A stretch of 64,000 nucleotides of DNA from Agreia sp. Leaf210 (GCF_001421485.1 NZ_LMKK01000005.1:1-64000); one strand, 5' to 3'; positions 36,528 through 45,462 are shown, counted from the first letter of the stretch. Program-made: numbers and translations. The notes: generated from the letters alone by a model not told the origin.

Positions 36528-37567
36528 CCGGCGGTGAGGGGATCCTCGACGACGACCTCGCCCGAGATGATCTGGTCGCGAACGGCCTTGACCTTCTCGA
36601 TCACATCGGGGTGCTCGGCGATCAGGCACTTCGACGACGCGACGTCGTCTTCGAGACCGGTGACTCCGACGCCACCCTCGGCGAGACCATACGACTTGAA
36701 GCCGCCTCCGTCGCCCGCGAAGATGTCCTTTACCGCGTTCTCGATCGCGACGTCGACTCGCTTGATCGAGTTGTCGACCACGTTTCCGGGCGACTCGAGG
36801 CACTGGTTCGCGTCGACGCCGAACGCCTTGAAGCTGCCGGCCGCCGCTGCCTCGAACACGCCGAGGTTTCCGGCCGAGGCGGCCGCGTTCACGTAGTCGG
36901 CACCCGAGTCGGCGATGATCTGGGCCTGAGCCTTCGCTCGCGCCTGGTCACCGAAGGGGTTGTCGCCGCCCACGTACTGCTGCGTCGTCTTGACCTCGGG
37001 GTTCACGCTCTTGGCGCCCGCGAAATAGGGGTCGATCCACCGGTGGATGAACGGGGTGTCGAGCGCGCCGATCGCGCCGATGCTGTTGGTCTTCGTGAGC
37101 AGGCCAGCCTCGACCCCGATGAGGTAGTTGGACTCGTATTCCTTGAACACGGCCGCGGTCAGATTGTCGGTGGGCTTCTCGGCCGACGTGTCGATCAGCA
37201 GGAACTGCTGGTCGGGGTTGTCCGTGGCGGCGGCGGTGACCTGATCGAGCACGTTGAACGAGACGCCGATGATCACGTCGGGAGCGGCACGGACGGCCTC
37301 GTCGACGTTCTGCTGGATCGACGCCGGATCCTTGCTCTCATAGACGTCGACCTTCGCGCCGTTCGCCTTGCCCGCAGCCTTCGCTCCCTCGACGGCGAGC
37401 TTCAGGAAGTTGTTCGATCCGACGGCGGTCGGGGTGATGAGAATGATCGACTTGTCTCCCGACGGTTCGTCGGACGACGAGCCTGACGAGCTCGAACACG
37501 CGGAGACGCCCGCGACGAGCGCGGCCGTGAGAGCGACGGCGCCGATGCGCCGAGAGAGAGTGGACAT
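36524..37567 (-). CDS. BMP family lipoprotein, nucleoside-binding
   Basis: 347 residues. A signal peptide ending in lipobox VSAC (21-24) and a Ser-rich linker precede a periplasmic-binding fold of the Bmp/PnrA/Med family (TPTAVGSNNFLKLAVEGAK, DVIIGVSFNVLDQVTAAA, QFLLIDTSAEKPTDNLTAAVFKEYESNYLIGVEAG, AFGVDANQC). These receptors capture purine or pyrimidine nucleosides at the cell surface. First gene of a five-gene operon in which every junction overlaps, with GGAG six bases before the ATG. A TAGCGT box upstream (minus strand, about 45 bases before the start) is the likely -10 element. Confidence 0.92.
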   Translation of the reverse strand: MSTLSRRIGAVALTAALVAGVSACSSSSGSSSDEPSGDKSIILITPTAVGSNNFLKLAVEGAKAAGKANGAKVDVYESKDPASIQQNVDEAVRAAPDVIIGVSFNVLDQVTAAATDNPDQQFLLIDTSAEKPTDNLTAAVFKEYESNYLIGVEAGLLTKTNSIGAIGALDTPFIHRWIDPYFAGAKSVNPEVKTTQQYVGGDNPFGDQARAKAQAQIIADSGADYVNAAASAGNLGVFEAAAAGSFKAFGVDANQCLESPGNVVDNSIKRVDVAIENAVKDIFAGDGGGFKSYGLAEGGVGVTGLEDDVASSKCLIAEHPDVIEKVKAVRDQIISGEVVVEDPLTAG

Positions 37568-37670
37568 GGAAGTCTCCAGGGTGTGTGCTGTCGGGAGGGG
37601 TGCGATCCAACGCTAGCAAGCGATTCGTGCCGTCACGCACGCGAGTGTCACAGGCGGTAATGACGATTGC

Positions 37671-38510
37671 TTAGTTCTTGAACGCCGCGCGCCCGATACG
37701 GTGGAAATCCTCCATTGCCAAGGCTTCTCCGCGCATCGTGGGCTCCACGCCGGCGCGTTCGAGCACCTCCTGCGCCTGCTGGGTGTCGCCGAAGACCGGG
37801 ATGAGCGACTGACGCAGCATCTTGCGCCGCTGCTGGAACGCGGCGTCGACGACCTCGAAGGTGCGTACGCGCACCTCTTCGGTGTCGGGAAGCGTCTCGT
37901 GGCGTTGGAACGAGACGAGCACGGAGTCGACGTTGGGAACCGGCCAGAACACCTGGCGACTCACATTTCCGCTCGTCTTCCAGTCGCCGTACCACGCCGC
38001 CTTCACGCTCGGGCTGCCGTAGATCTTCGATCCGGGAACAGCGGCGAGCCGATGTCCGACCTCGGCCTGCACCATGACGACGCCCGACTGGATCGAGGGG
38101 AAGTGCTCGAGAAAGTGCAGCAGAACCGGAACCGAGACGTTGTAGGGCAGGTTGGCGACGAGCCGCACGGGCTCGTCGGGCAGGCTCTGGATGCTCATGG
38201 CATCGTCGCGCACGACCGTCAGCCGGGCGTTCGGCTGCAGCGCGCGAACCGTGTCGGGCAGCTGGGCCGCAAGCCTCTTGTCGATCTCGACGGCGACCAC
38301 CGAGGCTCCGGTCTCGAGGATGCCGAGGGTCAGCGACCCGAGCCCGGGCCCCACCTCGACGACGGTCTCCCCCGACTGCACGCCCGCGACGCGCACGATT
38401 CGGCGCACGGTGTTGCCGTCGATCACGAAGTTCTGACCGAGCTTCTTCGTCGGTGTCAGATCGAGCAGTTCCGCCAGGTCGCGGATCTCCGCTGGCCCCA
38501 ACAGCGTCAT
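37671..38510 (-). CDS. rsmA: 16S rRNA dimethyladenosine transferase
   Basis: 279 residues from ATG 38510, overlapping the tatD stop (ATGA). SAM-binding and catalytic motifs: TPTKKLGQNFVIDGNTVRRI (19-38), VVEVGPGLGSLTLGIL (50-65) and NLPYNVSVPVLLHFLE (around 120), the N-L-P-Y being diagnostic of KsgA/Dim1. It dimethylates two adjacent adenines near the 3' end of 16S rRNA during small-subunit maturation. Third gene of metG-tatD-rsmA. Confidence 0.93.
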   Translation of the reverse strand: MTLLGPAEIRDLAELLDLTPTKKLGQNFVIDGNTVRRIVRVAGVQSGETVVEVGPGLGSLTLGILETGASVVAVEIDKRLAAQLPDTVRALQPNARLTVVRDDAMSIQSLPDEPVRLVANLPYNVSVPVLLHFLEHFPSIQSGVVMVQAEVGHRLAAVPGSKIYGSPSVKAAWYGDWKTSGNVSRQVFWPVPNVDSVLVSFQRHETLPDTEEVRVRTFEVVDAAFQQRRKMLRQSLIPVFGDTQQAQEVLERAGVEPTMRGEALAMEDFHRIGRAAFKN

Positions 38511-39403
38511 TCGGCCGTCACCGGCTCTGAATCCCAGGTGCCGTAGACGAGCTCGGTGTTCGAGGTGATCTGAGCCGCGAGCATCGACACGTCGGTGCCG
38601 AGATGCGACGCCATGAACCGCAGGGTGTGCGGCAGCAGATACGGAGCGTTCGGCCGCCCCCGCAACGGTGTCGGCGTCAAGAACGGCGCATCCGTCTCGA
38701 CGAGCAGCAGCTGACGCGGGGCGATCTCGAGGGCGTCGCGCAGATTCTCGGCGTTCTTGAACGTCACGGTTCCAGCGAACGACATGTACCAGCCGTTGTC
38801 GGCGCAGATGCGGGCCATCGCGCCGTCGCCCGAGTAGCAATGGAAGACCGTGCGCTCCGGCGCTCCCACCCGAAGAAGCGTCTCGATGACGTCGTCGTGC
38901 GCGTCGCGATCGTGGATCTGGAGGGCCAATCCGTTCGACTTGGCGATCTCGATGTGCGCCTCGAACGACCTGAACTGAGCAGCACGTCCCTCTTCCGGCG
39001 TGCGGAAGAAGTCCAGCCCCGTCTCGCCGATTGCCCGTACCCTCGGGCGTGTGGCGAGCTCGGCGATCACGGCGAGGGCCTCATCGAGCCGACCCGCCTC
39101 GTCGTAGCGCGGTGCCTCGTTCGGATGGATGGCGACGGCCGCCAGCATGCGCGGCTCGCGTGACGCCTGCTCGGCCGCCCAGATGCTCGACTCGATGTCT
39201 CCGCCGACCTGCACGACTCCGCGTACACCGACGCTCGACGCCCGGTCGAGCTGCTCGAGGTAGTCGAGAACCTCGCGTTCGGGGCCCTCGCCCTCCTCGT
39301 TGCCTGAGCCTGCCGACGGGGGCGGGTCGAGGTGCGTGTGGTTGTCGTACACGCCCACCACGAGGGGCTCGGGCAGCGGCGGATAGCTGTGATCAGTAGG
39401 CAC
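38507..39403 (-). CDS. tatD: TatD family metal-dependent hydrolase
   Basis: 298 residues from GTG 39403, two bases after the metG stop. Metal ligands appear in YDNHTHLDPP (22-31), GETGLDFFR (around 117), ALQIHDRDAHDD, VFHCYSGD and LLVETDAPFLTP. TatD proteins are Mg-dependent 3'-5' nucleases used in DNA repair or apoptosis-like turnover; the actinobacterial copy here is part of the translation-linked metG-tatD-rsmA operon. The insert SAGSGNEEGEGPE after the first metal motif is longer than usual. In mycobacteria rpfB follows; here rsmA follows directly. Confidence 0.9.
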   Translation of the reverse strand: MPTDHSYPPLPEPLVVGVYDNHTHLDPPPSAGSGNEEGEGPEREVLDYLEQLDRASSVGVRGVVQVGGDIESSIWAAEQASREPRMLAAVAIHPNEAPRYDEAGRLDEALAVIAELATRPRVRAIGETGLDFFRTPEEGRAAQFRSFEAHIEIAKSNGLALQIHDRDAHDDVIETLLRVGAPERTVFHCYSGDGAMARICADNGWYMSFAGTVTFKNAENLRDALEIAPRQLLLVETDAPFLTPTPLRGRPNAPYLLPHTLRFMASHLGTDVSMLAAQITSNTELVYGTWDSEPVTAE

Positions 39404-39405
39404 GA

Positions 39406-40983
39406 CTACGCAGCCGACCCGTCGGACTCGCTCGATTCGATGCGAGGGAAGAGGGGCTCGAGAGCAGAGACCGTCGTGCCACCTGCCCAGTCGAACGCCG
39501 ATCGAATGGGCTGGTCGGAGACCGCACCCGCACCGTTCAGCGCCGTCCACAGCTTGCTCGAGGCCTCGGGGATCACGGGCGAAAGCAGCACCGCCAGGGT
39601 TCCGATTCCGCGCACCGCCGTGTTGAGCACGGTTCCGAGCCTCTCCCGGTTCGCCGGGTCCTTCGAGAGCGCCCACGGCTCCTGCAGCGTGATGTACCCG
39701 TTCAGCTCGTCGACGAGCTGCCATACCTGGGCGATGGCCTCGTGGATGGCGAGTCGCGAGATGGCGTCGTCGGCCGCGGCCGTCACCCGCACCTCGGTGT
39801 CGCGGATCGCCTGGTCCGGCGCATCCAGAACCCCGGCGTCGGGAACGACGCCGTCGAAGTAGCGGGTGACCATGGCGATCACACGAGACGCCAGGTTGCC
39901 GAAGCCGTTCGCGAGTTCGGCCTGGTAGCGGGCCGACAGATCCTCCCAGCTGAACGAACCGTCTTGGCCGAAGTTGATGGCACGCATGAAGTAGTAGCGG
40001 AACGCGTCGGAGCCGAAGGTGTCGGTGATCTGGTTCGGGGCGATACCGGTGAGCTTCGACTTCGACATCTTCTCGCCGCCGACGAGCAGCCACCCGTGGC
40101 CGAAGACCTGCTTCGGAACCTCGAGACCGGCGGCCATCAGCATCGCGGGCCAGATCACGGCGTGGAAGCGGGCGATGTCTTTTCCGACGATGTGGGTCGC
40201 GGGCCAACGCCGCGCGAAGGCCTCGTCGTCATAGCCGTAGCCGGCCGCGGTGATGTAGTTGAGCAGCGCGTCGAACCACACGTAGACGACGTGGGACTCG
40301 TCCCACGGAACCTTCACGCCCCAGTCGAACGTCTGCCGCGAGATCGACAGATCGGTGAGACCTCGGCGCACGAACGACACGATCTCGTTGCGCACGCTCT
40401 CGGGCTGGATGAAGTTCGGGTTCTCGTCGTAGAGGTCGAGCAGCCGCTGGCTGAACTCGCTCATCTTGAAGAAGTAGTTGCGCTCCTTCAGGAGTTCGAC
40501 GGGCTTCGAGTGGATCGCGCAGACCTTCTGGCCCGCGTATTCGCCCGTGCCGTCGACGAGGTCGCTGTCGGCCTTGTACTCCTCACAGCCCACGCAGTAG
40601 TAGCCCTCGTACTCGCCGGTGTAGATGTACCCCGCATCGAAGAGGCGCTGGAGGAAGAGCTGCACGTTGACCTCGTGGCGCTCATCCGTCGTGCGGATGA
40701 AGTCGTCGTTCGAGATGTCGATCGTCTTCAGCAGGGGCTGCCATGCCGTCTCGACCAGGCGGTCGGCCCACTCCTTGGGAGTGACGCCGTTGGCGGTGGC
40801 CGTGCGCAGGATCTTCTGCCCGTGCTCATCGGTTCCGGTGAGGAACCAGGTGTCGTCACCCGCTTGACGGTGCCAGCGCGCGAGCACGTCGGCGGCCACC
40901 TCTGTGTACGCGTGCCCGATGTGGGGCACGTCGTTCACATAGAAAATAGGCGTGGTGACATAAAACGAGGAGCCGTCGGACAT
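39406..40983 (-). CDS. metG: Methionyl-tRNA synthetase
   Basis: 525 residues from ATG 40983. Class I signature PIFYVNDVPHIGHAYTEVAAD carries the HIGH motif, KMSKSKLTG near 300 is the KMSKS loop, and CVGCEEY (around 130) begins the zinc knuckle. There is no C-terminal tRNA-binding EMAP domain. TATGAT seven bases before this ATG supports it over the earlier in-frame ATGs at 40992 and 40995. It charges tRNA-Met; rsmI lies 49 bases upstream. Confidence 0.95.
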   Translation of the reverse strand: MSDGSSFYVTTPIFYVNDVPHIGHAYTEVAADVLARWHRQAGDDTWFLTGTDEHGQKILRTATANGVTPKEWADRLVETAWQPLLKTIDISNDDFIRTTDERHEVNVQLFLQRLFDAGYIYTGEYEGYYCVGCEEYKADSDLVDGTGEYAGQKVCAIHSKPVELLKERNYFFKMSEFSQRLLDLYDENPNFIQPESVRNEIVSFVRRGLTDLSISRQTFDWGVKVPWDESHVVYVWFDALLNYITAAGYGYDDEAFARRWPATHIVGKDIARFHAVIWPAMLMAAGLEVPKQVFGHGWLLVGGEKMSKSKLTGIAPNQITDTFGSDAFRYYFMRAINFGQDGSFSWEDLSARYQAELANGFGNLASRVIAMVTRYFDGVVPDAGVLDAPDQAIRDTEVRVTAAADDAISRLAIHEAIAQVWQLVDELNGYITLQEPWALSKDPANRERLGTVLNTAVRGIGTLAVLLSPVIPEASSKLWTALNGAGAVSDQPIRSAFDWAGGTTVSALEPLFPRIESSESDGSAA

Positions 40984-41032
40984 GCTCCCCATCATAAAGG
41001 CGCGGCTCGAGTGCACCTGCCCGTGTTACGAG

Positions 41033-41893
41033 CTACAGAAGAGGCAGCTGCGCCTGCTCGTTCGCGGGGGTGCGCCCCGTGCGCTGCGCCAACGCCGCCT
41101 CGTACAGGTCGCGCCGGGAGAGTCCCGTGGCCTCGGCGATCGCAGCCGACGCGTCCTTCAGCCTCGTGCCGTCGGCCACCAGCTCGAGCACCTGCACGAC
41201 CCCCGTGGCCAGGTCGACCTCGAGCGGCTCCGCACCGGCGACGACGATCACGATCTCGCCCTTCACACCGGCCTCGGCCCATTCCAGCAACTCGGATGCC
41301 GTGCCGCGTTTCACCTGCTCGTACATCTTCGTGAGTTCCCGCGCCACGGCCACTCGGCGGTCCGCGCCGAGGGCTGCGGCGATGTCGGCGAGAGACGCGG
41401 CGATGCGGTTCGGCGACTCGAAGAACACCATGGTGCGCCGCTCCCGGGCCAGCGCTCCCAGAACCTGAAGCCGCTCACCCTGCTTGCGCGGGAGAAACCC
41501 CTCGAAGGTGAATCTGTCTGTGGGCAGGCCCGACACCGCGAGCGCCATGAGCACGGCGGAGGGGCCCGGGATCGCGGTGACCTCGACGCCCGCGGCGACA
41601 GCGGCGGCCACGAGGTGGAACCCCGGATCGGACACCGTCGGCATGCCCGCATCGCTCATCACGACGAGGTCGGCAGTGCGGGCGAACTCCACGAGTTCCG
41701 CCGCCTTCTCCCGCTCGTTGTGATCGTGCAGGGCGACCAGCCGCGGCCGGTTCTCGAGGTTCAGGGCACGCAGCAGCTTGATCGCGACCCGGGTGTCTTC
41801 GGCCGCGATGAGCTCGCAGGCCTCGAGCGTCTCGACGAGACGCACCGACGCATCCTTCAGATTGCCGATGGGCGTGCCCGCGAGGATGATCAT
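41033..41893 (-). CDS. rsmI: 16S rRNA 2'-O-ribose C1402 methyltransferase
   Basis: 286 residues from ATG 41893 (MIILAGTPIGNLKDAS, the family start). Tetrapyrrole-methylase fold with SAM-binding DLVVMSDAGMPTVSDPG (around 77-93) and AIPGPSAVLMALAVSGLPTD; a C-terminal HTH-like region (GLSRRDLYEAALA). It methylates C1402 in the decoding site. TACGCT six bases before the start gives the leaderless pattern. It diverges from the gtrA-like gene and pmt, as rsmI and pmt do in mycobacteria. Confidence 0.93.
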   Translation of the reverse strand: MIILAGTPIGNLKDASVRLVETLEACELIAAEDTRVAIKLLRALNLENRPRLVALHDHNEREKAAELVEFARTADLVVMSDAGMPTVSDPGFHLVAAAVAAGVEVTAIPGPSAVLMALAVSGLPTDRFTFEGFLPRKQGERLQVLGALARERRTMVFFESPNRIAASLADIAAALGADRRVAVARELTKMYEQVKRGTASELLEWAEAGVKGEIVIVVAGAEPLEVDLATGVVQVLELVADGTRLKDASAAIAEATGLSRRDLYEAALAQRTGRTPANEQAQLPLL

Positions 41894-41969
41894 TGCCTCA
41901 GCGTATCGAGCGCTGACCCTTCGCACGTCGGTCGGGTAGCATCGGGCGGCGGCGAGACGGAGGGCACGC

Positions 41970-42395
41970 ATGACGAAATCAGACGGACGCTCCTTCGTCG
42001 CCACCCTGTGGCAGAGTCGTGTGCTCCGCTTCGGCCTGATCGGCGGCCTCAACAACCTGCTGTCGTACGGCATCTTCGTCGCCCTGACACTGGCCGGAAT
42101 GCCGTCTATCGCCGCGGCCACGATCACGTATGCCACGGGCATGGTCGTCAGCTACGTCGCCAATCGCTCGTTCACGTTCCGCCACTCGGGCAGCGCCAGA
42201 CGCTCCCTGGTTCGATTCGTCGTCGTGAACCTTGCGGGTTACGCCCTGAACGTCGCGATCCTCGCGCTGTTCGTCGAGCTGATCGGGTGGAATGCGCTCG
42301 TCGTGCAATTGGGTGCCATCGTCGTCGTCGCGACCGGAATCTTCCTCGGGATGCGCTTCTGGGTCTTTCGTGGGGACGGCACCCCGGACGCGTGA
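41970..42395 (+). CDS. GtrA-like membrane protein
   Basis: 141 residues with four membrane segments of the GtrA/DPMS family (VLRFGLIGGLNNLLSYGIFVAL; ATGMVVSYVANRSFTFRHSG; RFVVVNLAGYALNVAILALF; GIFLGMRFWVFRG). Members flip or hold polyprenyl-linked sugars for extracytoplasmic transfer. A GGAGGG site precedes the ATG. Placed just before the mannosyltransferase gene, it may handle polyprenyl-phosphate-mannose, the donor for that enzyme; this link is inferred from position only. Confidence 0.83.
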   Translation: MTKSDGRSFVATLWQSRVLRFGLIGGLNNLLSYGIFVALTLAGMPSIAAATITYATGMVVSYVANRSFTFRHSGSARRSLVRFVVVNLAGYALNVAILALFVELIGWNALVVQLGAIVVVATGIFLGMRFWVFRGDGTPDA

Positions 42396-42423
42396 TTCGG
42401 CGGCGTCGGCGGCGGCACCTACG

Positions 42424-44076
42424 ATGGGGCAGGTGACCGAGCCCCGCACCCCGATCGACTTCGACGAGACGCTCGCGGCGCAGACCGAGTTGCAGGCGCC
42501 AGCGCAGCCCGAGCCGACCGGCTCGAGACTCGACGAGTGGTGGGGCCGTCTCCTTTCCACGCCCGGCCGACAGCGCCTGTGGGCGTGGGGCGGGCCGATC
42601 GCCGTCACTCTCCTCGCCGCCATCCTGCGCCTGGTCAATCTCGGGCATCCGCACTCGCTGGTCTTCGACGAGACGTTCTACGTCAAGGATTCCTATACGA
42701 CGCTGCGCAACGGCTACGAGTCGACCTGGCCGGCCGATGCCGATGAGGCGTTCAACGCGGGCGACACAGACGGGTTCCTTCAACAGGGGTCGTTCGCCGT
42801 CCATCCGCCGCTCGGAAAGTGGGTGATCGCACTCGGCCTGGCCGTCTTCGGCGCCGACTCGAGCGTCGGCTGGCGCATCTCGGTCGCCGTCTGCGGAATC
42901 CTCCTCGTGCTCCTCACCACGCTCGTGGCCAAGAAGCTGTTCCGCTCCACCTTCCTCGCGACGGTCGCCGGTTTCCTCATCGCCATCGACGGCCACGCCA
43001 TCGTCATGAGCCGCGTCGCACTGCTCGACGGCATCTTCGCGCTCGTCGCCCTCGCCGGAGTCGGAGCCGTTCTCATGGATCGCGAGTGGCACGCGAGGCG
43101 GCTCGACGAGAAGCTCATGGTCTCGGAGAAGCTCGGCCGGGTCGCCCGGTGGGGACCAGCGCTCTGGTGGCGCCCCTGGGTGCTCGCCGCAGGCATCCTG
43201 TTCGGTCTGGCATCGAGCGTCAAGTGGTCTGGCCTGTACTTTCTCGCCGCCTTCGCCGTCTATCTGGTCGTCGTCGATGCCCTCGCACGCCGCCGAGCGG
43301 GCCTGCCGCTGTGGGCGGCCGGAGCGATACTCAAGCAGGGGCCTGTCACATTTCTGCTGACCGTTCCGATCGCGATCATCGCCTACCTCTCCACCTGGTC
43401 GGGCTGGTTCCTCACCTCGGGCGGAATGTACCGGCAATGGGTGCAGACGTCGGGCGAGCACTGGACCGGCCCGCTCGCCTGGGTTCCCAACTGGGCACAG
43501 AACTTCTGGCATCTCGAGGCGGCGGTGTACAACTACCACGTCAACGAGCACACGCCCCATCCGTATCAGGCCAACCCCTTCTCGTGGCTGTTCCTCATCC
43601 GCCCCACGCAGATGTACATCAGAACCCTCGACAACGGTCAGGGCGGCTGCGGGGCAGACACCTGCTACGAGAACATCACCTCGATCGCGAACCCCATCAT
43701 CTGGTGGGCGGGAACGGCGGCCCTGCTCTACCTGGTCTTCCGATTGATCCGCAAACGCGAGTGGGTCGTCGGGTTCATCCTCATGGGCATGGTCGCCGGC
43801 TACCTGCCGTGGCTGCTCTACGTGAACCGCACGATCTACCAGTTCTATACGATCGCCTTCGAGCCGTATCTGATCCTCGGGCTGGTCTTCGTGATCGGTC
43901 TGGCGCTGGGTAAACGCACAGACCCCCGATGGATGCGAGTGGGCGGCGTGCGCGCCGTCATCGCCTTCCTCATCATCTGCTCGGCCGTCACGGTGTTCTT
44001 CTATCCCGTGTGGACTGCGCAGGAGATTCCCGGCTGGCTGCTCTCGCTGCACTACTGGCTGCCCACCTGGCGATGA
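42424..44076 (+). CDS. pmt: Protein O-mannosyltransferase (GT39)
   Basis: 550 residues with about eleven membrane segments. The catalytic Asp82-Glu83 pair lies in the first external loop (VFDETFYVKDSY); FAVHPPLGKWVIALG follows. It matches the actinobacterial PMT (Rv1002c type), which transfers mannose from polyprenyl-phosphate-mannose to secreted proteins during Sec export, and sits beside rsmI as in mycobacteria. TACGAT seven bases before GTG 42433 suggests that codon could be the true (leaderless) start, three codons later than ATG 42424. Confidence 0.9.
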   Translation: MGQVTEPRTPIDFDETLAAQTELQAPAQPEPTGSRLDEWWGRLLSTPGRQRLWAWGGPIAVTLLAAILRLVNLGHPHSLVFDETFYVKDSYTTLRNGYESTWPADADEAFNAGDTDGFLQQGSFAVHPPLGKWVIALGLAVFGADSSVGWRISVAVCGILLVLLTTLVAKKLFRSTFLATVAGFLIAIDGHAIVMSRVALLDGIFALVALAGVGAVLMDREWHARRLDEKLMVSEKLGRVARWGPALWWRPWVLAAGILFGLASSVKWSGLYFLAAFAVYLVVVDALARRRAGLPLWAAGAILKQGPVTFLLTVPIAIIAYLSTWSGWFLTSGGMYRQWVQTSGEHWTGPLAWVPNWAQNFWHLEAAVYNYHVNEHTPHPYQANPFSWLFLIRPTQMYIRTLDNGQGGCGADTCYENITSIANPIIWWAGTAALLYLVFRLIRKREWVVGFILMGMVAGYLPWLLYVNRTIYQFYTIAFEPYLILGLVFVIGLALGKRTDPRWMRVGGVRAVIAFLIICSAVTVFFYPVWTAQEIPGWLLSLHYWLPTWR

Positions 44077-45101
44077 CCCGGTCAACGCTTCGTGCCTGGC
44101 AACCGGGCATGCTCGTCGCCGCTGCTGCCGCCGGCATCGCGTTCCTGCTGCATCTCGCGTTTCCTGCCCTGCCTCTGCTGACCGTCTCCGTGGCGCTCGG
44201 CGTGGTCGTCGCTCAGATTCCGGCGCTGCGGCCTCTGCTCGACGGCCCACTGAAGGCCGGACTCTCGCTGTCGGCACGGCGCCTGCTGCGCATCGGCATC
44301 GTGCTTCTCGGCCTCAAGCTGAGCCTCGTCGACATCGCCGGCCTCGGCGTGGTCACGATCATCGCCATCGTCCTGGTGGTCGTCCTCACGTTCGGCGTCA
44401 CCCTGCTGCTCGGCCGCATGCTCGGCCTGCCCGGCTACCAGCCGCTGCTCATCGCCGCCGGTTTCTCGATCTGCGGCGCATCCGCCGTCGGCGCCATGAG
44501 CGCGGTCACGCGCGCCAAAGACTCGGAGAGCGCCACCCCGATCGCCCTCGTCACGCTGTGTGGCACCCTCGCGATCGTGCTGCTGCCGCTCGCCCGCATC
44601 CCCCTGGGCTTCGACGCTTCGGAGTTCGGAACCTGGGTCGGGCTCAGCGTGCACGACGTGGGTCAGGTCGTGGCGACCGCTCAGATCGCGGGGCCCGTCG
44701 CCCTGGCTGCCGCCGTTGTCGTGAAGCTCACCCGCGTTCTCACGCTCGCCCCGATGGTGGCCATCGTGGGTGCCGTCGAGCGCCGCCGCACCCCGCTCTC
44801 CTCAGACGAAGCACCCTCGAAGCGCCCGCCGATCGTTCCCCTGTTCGTGCTCGGCTTCATTGCGGCGGTTCTGATCCGAACGTTCGTGCCGCTGACTCCC
44901 GAGCTGCCCGCGGTGGCCGATGTGGTGCAGACGGCCCTGCTCGCCACAGCCCTGTTCGCGCTGGGCACGGGCATCCGATTCGCCGAGCTGGCGCGCACGG
45001 GCTGGAAGGCTCTGATCGTGGGTCTCGGTTCGTGGGTGTTCATCGCCGCGCTGTCGGTCGTGGCCGTCTGGGTGACGACCGGCCTCAGTGCAGCACCTTG
45101 A
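44073..45101 (+). CDS. YeiH-family putative sulfate exporter / conserved membrane protein (UPF0324)
   Basis: 342 residues with about ten membrane segments; ATG 44073 overlaps the pmt stop (ATGA). Conserved features of the family are present: LRIGIVLLGLKLSL, ICGASAVGAMSAV and VGLSVHDVGQVVATAQ. Members are annotated as putative sulfate exporters, though transport is poorly proven. Its coupling to pmt is probably an incidental operon arrangement. It converges on the SMR gene with a 17-base overlap. Confidence 0.82.
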   Translation: MTRSTLRAWQPGMLVAAAAAGIAFLLHLAFPALPLLTVSVALGVVVAQIPALRPLLDGPLKAGLSLSARRLLRIGIVLLGLKLSLVDIAGLGVVTIIAIVLVVVLTFGVTLLLGRMLGLPGYQPLLIAAGFSICGASAVGAMSAVTRAKDSESATPIALVTLCGTLAIVLLPLARIPLGFDASEFGTWVGLSVHDVGQVVATAQIAGPVALAAAVVVKLTRVLTLAPMVAIVGAVERRRTPLSSDEAPSKRPPIVPLFVLGFIAAVLIRTFVPLTPELPAVADVVQTALLATALFALGTGIRFAELARTGWKALIVGLGSWVFIAALSVVAVWVTTGLSAAP

Positions 45102-45399
45102 GCCCGACGACGCAGGCCACGATGCCGAGCACCAGAAGCAGCTTCACGATCGAGACTCCCTCTCCCCCGAAGAACATCGCATAGCCGACTGTCAGCGCGG
45201 CTCCGATGCCGACCCACACGGCGTACGACGTGCCGACGGGGATGTCGCGCATCGAATACGCCAGCCCGGCCATGCTCAGCACGAGCGCGCCGACGAAGAT
45301 GAGACTCGGCCAGAGCCGAGTGAAACCCTCTGACTTGCCCAGGGCTGTTGCCCACACGGCTTCGAGGATTCCCGAGACGATGAGTACGATCCATGACAT
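45085..45399 (-). CDS. gdx: SMR family guanidinium exporter
   Basis: 104 residues with four membrane helices. Glu13 in GILEAVWATALGKSEGFTR is the ion-coupling residue, and the AVWA-x-ALGKS pattern marks the SugE/Gdx branch rather than EmrE. Gdx proteins export guanidinium as an antiparallel dimer in exchange for protons. A guanidine-III riboswitch lies directly upstream, which strongly supports this function. AAGGAG sits ten bases before the ATG, just behind the riboswitch. Confidence 0.9.
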   Translation of the reverse strand: MSWIVLIVSGILEAVWATALGKSEGFTRLWPSLIFVGALVLSMAGLAYSMRDIPVGTSYAVWVGIGAALTVGYAMFFGGEGVSIVKLLLVLGIVACVVGLKVLH

Positions 45400-45421
45400 G
45401 ACTGCTGCGCTCCTTAGCGGT

Positions 45422-45462
45422 GGTCAGTCTTGTCGCGTTCCGGGTACTGCGCCCTCGTCCGG
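45422..45462 (-). ncRNA. Guanidine-III (ykkC-III) riboswitch
   Basis: Read on the minus strand, 41 bases begin CCGGACGAGG, continue with a GCGC helix strand, then GTACCCGG, and end with GACAAGAC followed by a return strand. This reproduces the conserved core and length of guanidine-III riboswitches, including the CCGG/CCGG pseudoknot and the ACGAGG and GACAAG segments. The inner helix (CAGT with ACTG) is shorter than in well-studied examples. It lies 22 bases before the gdx start and close to its AAGGAG, so guanidine binding would free the ribosome site. Confidence 0.85.

Noticed and set aside
42172-44277. 701-codon open frame on the minus strand opposite gtrA-like and pmt
   Set aside because: The translation is rich in Arg, Glu, Asp and Gly with no domain; it is the usual antisense shadow of a high-GC gene, and the plus strand encodes clear membrane proteins.
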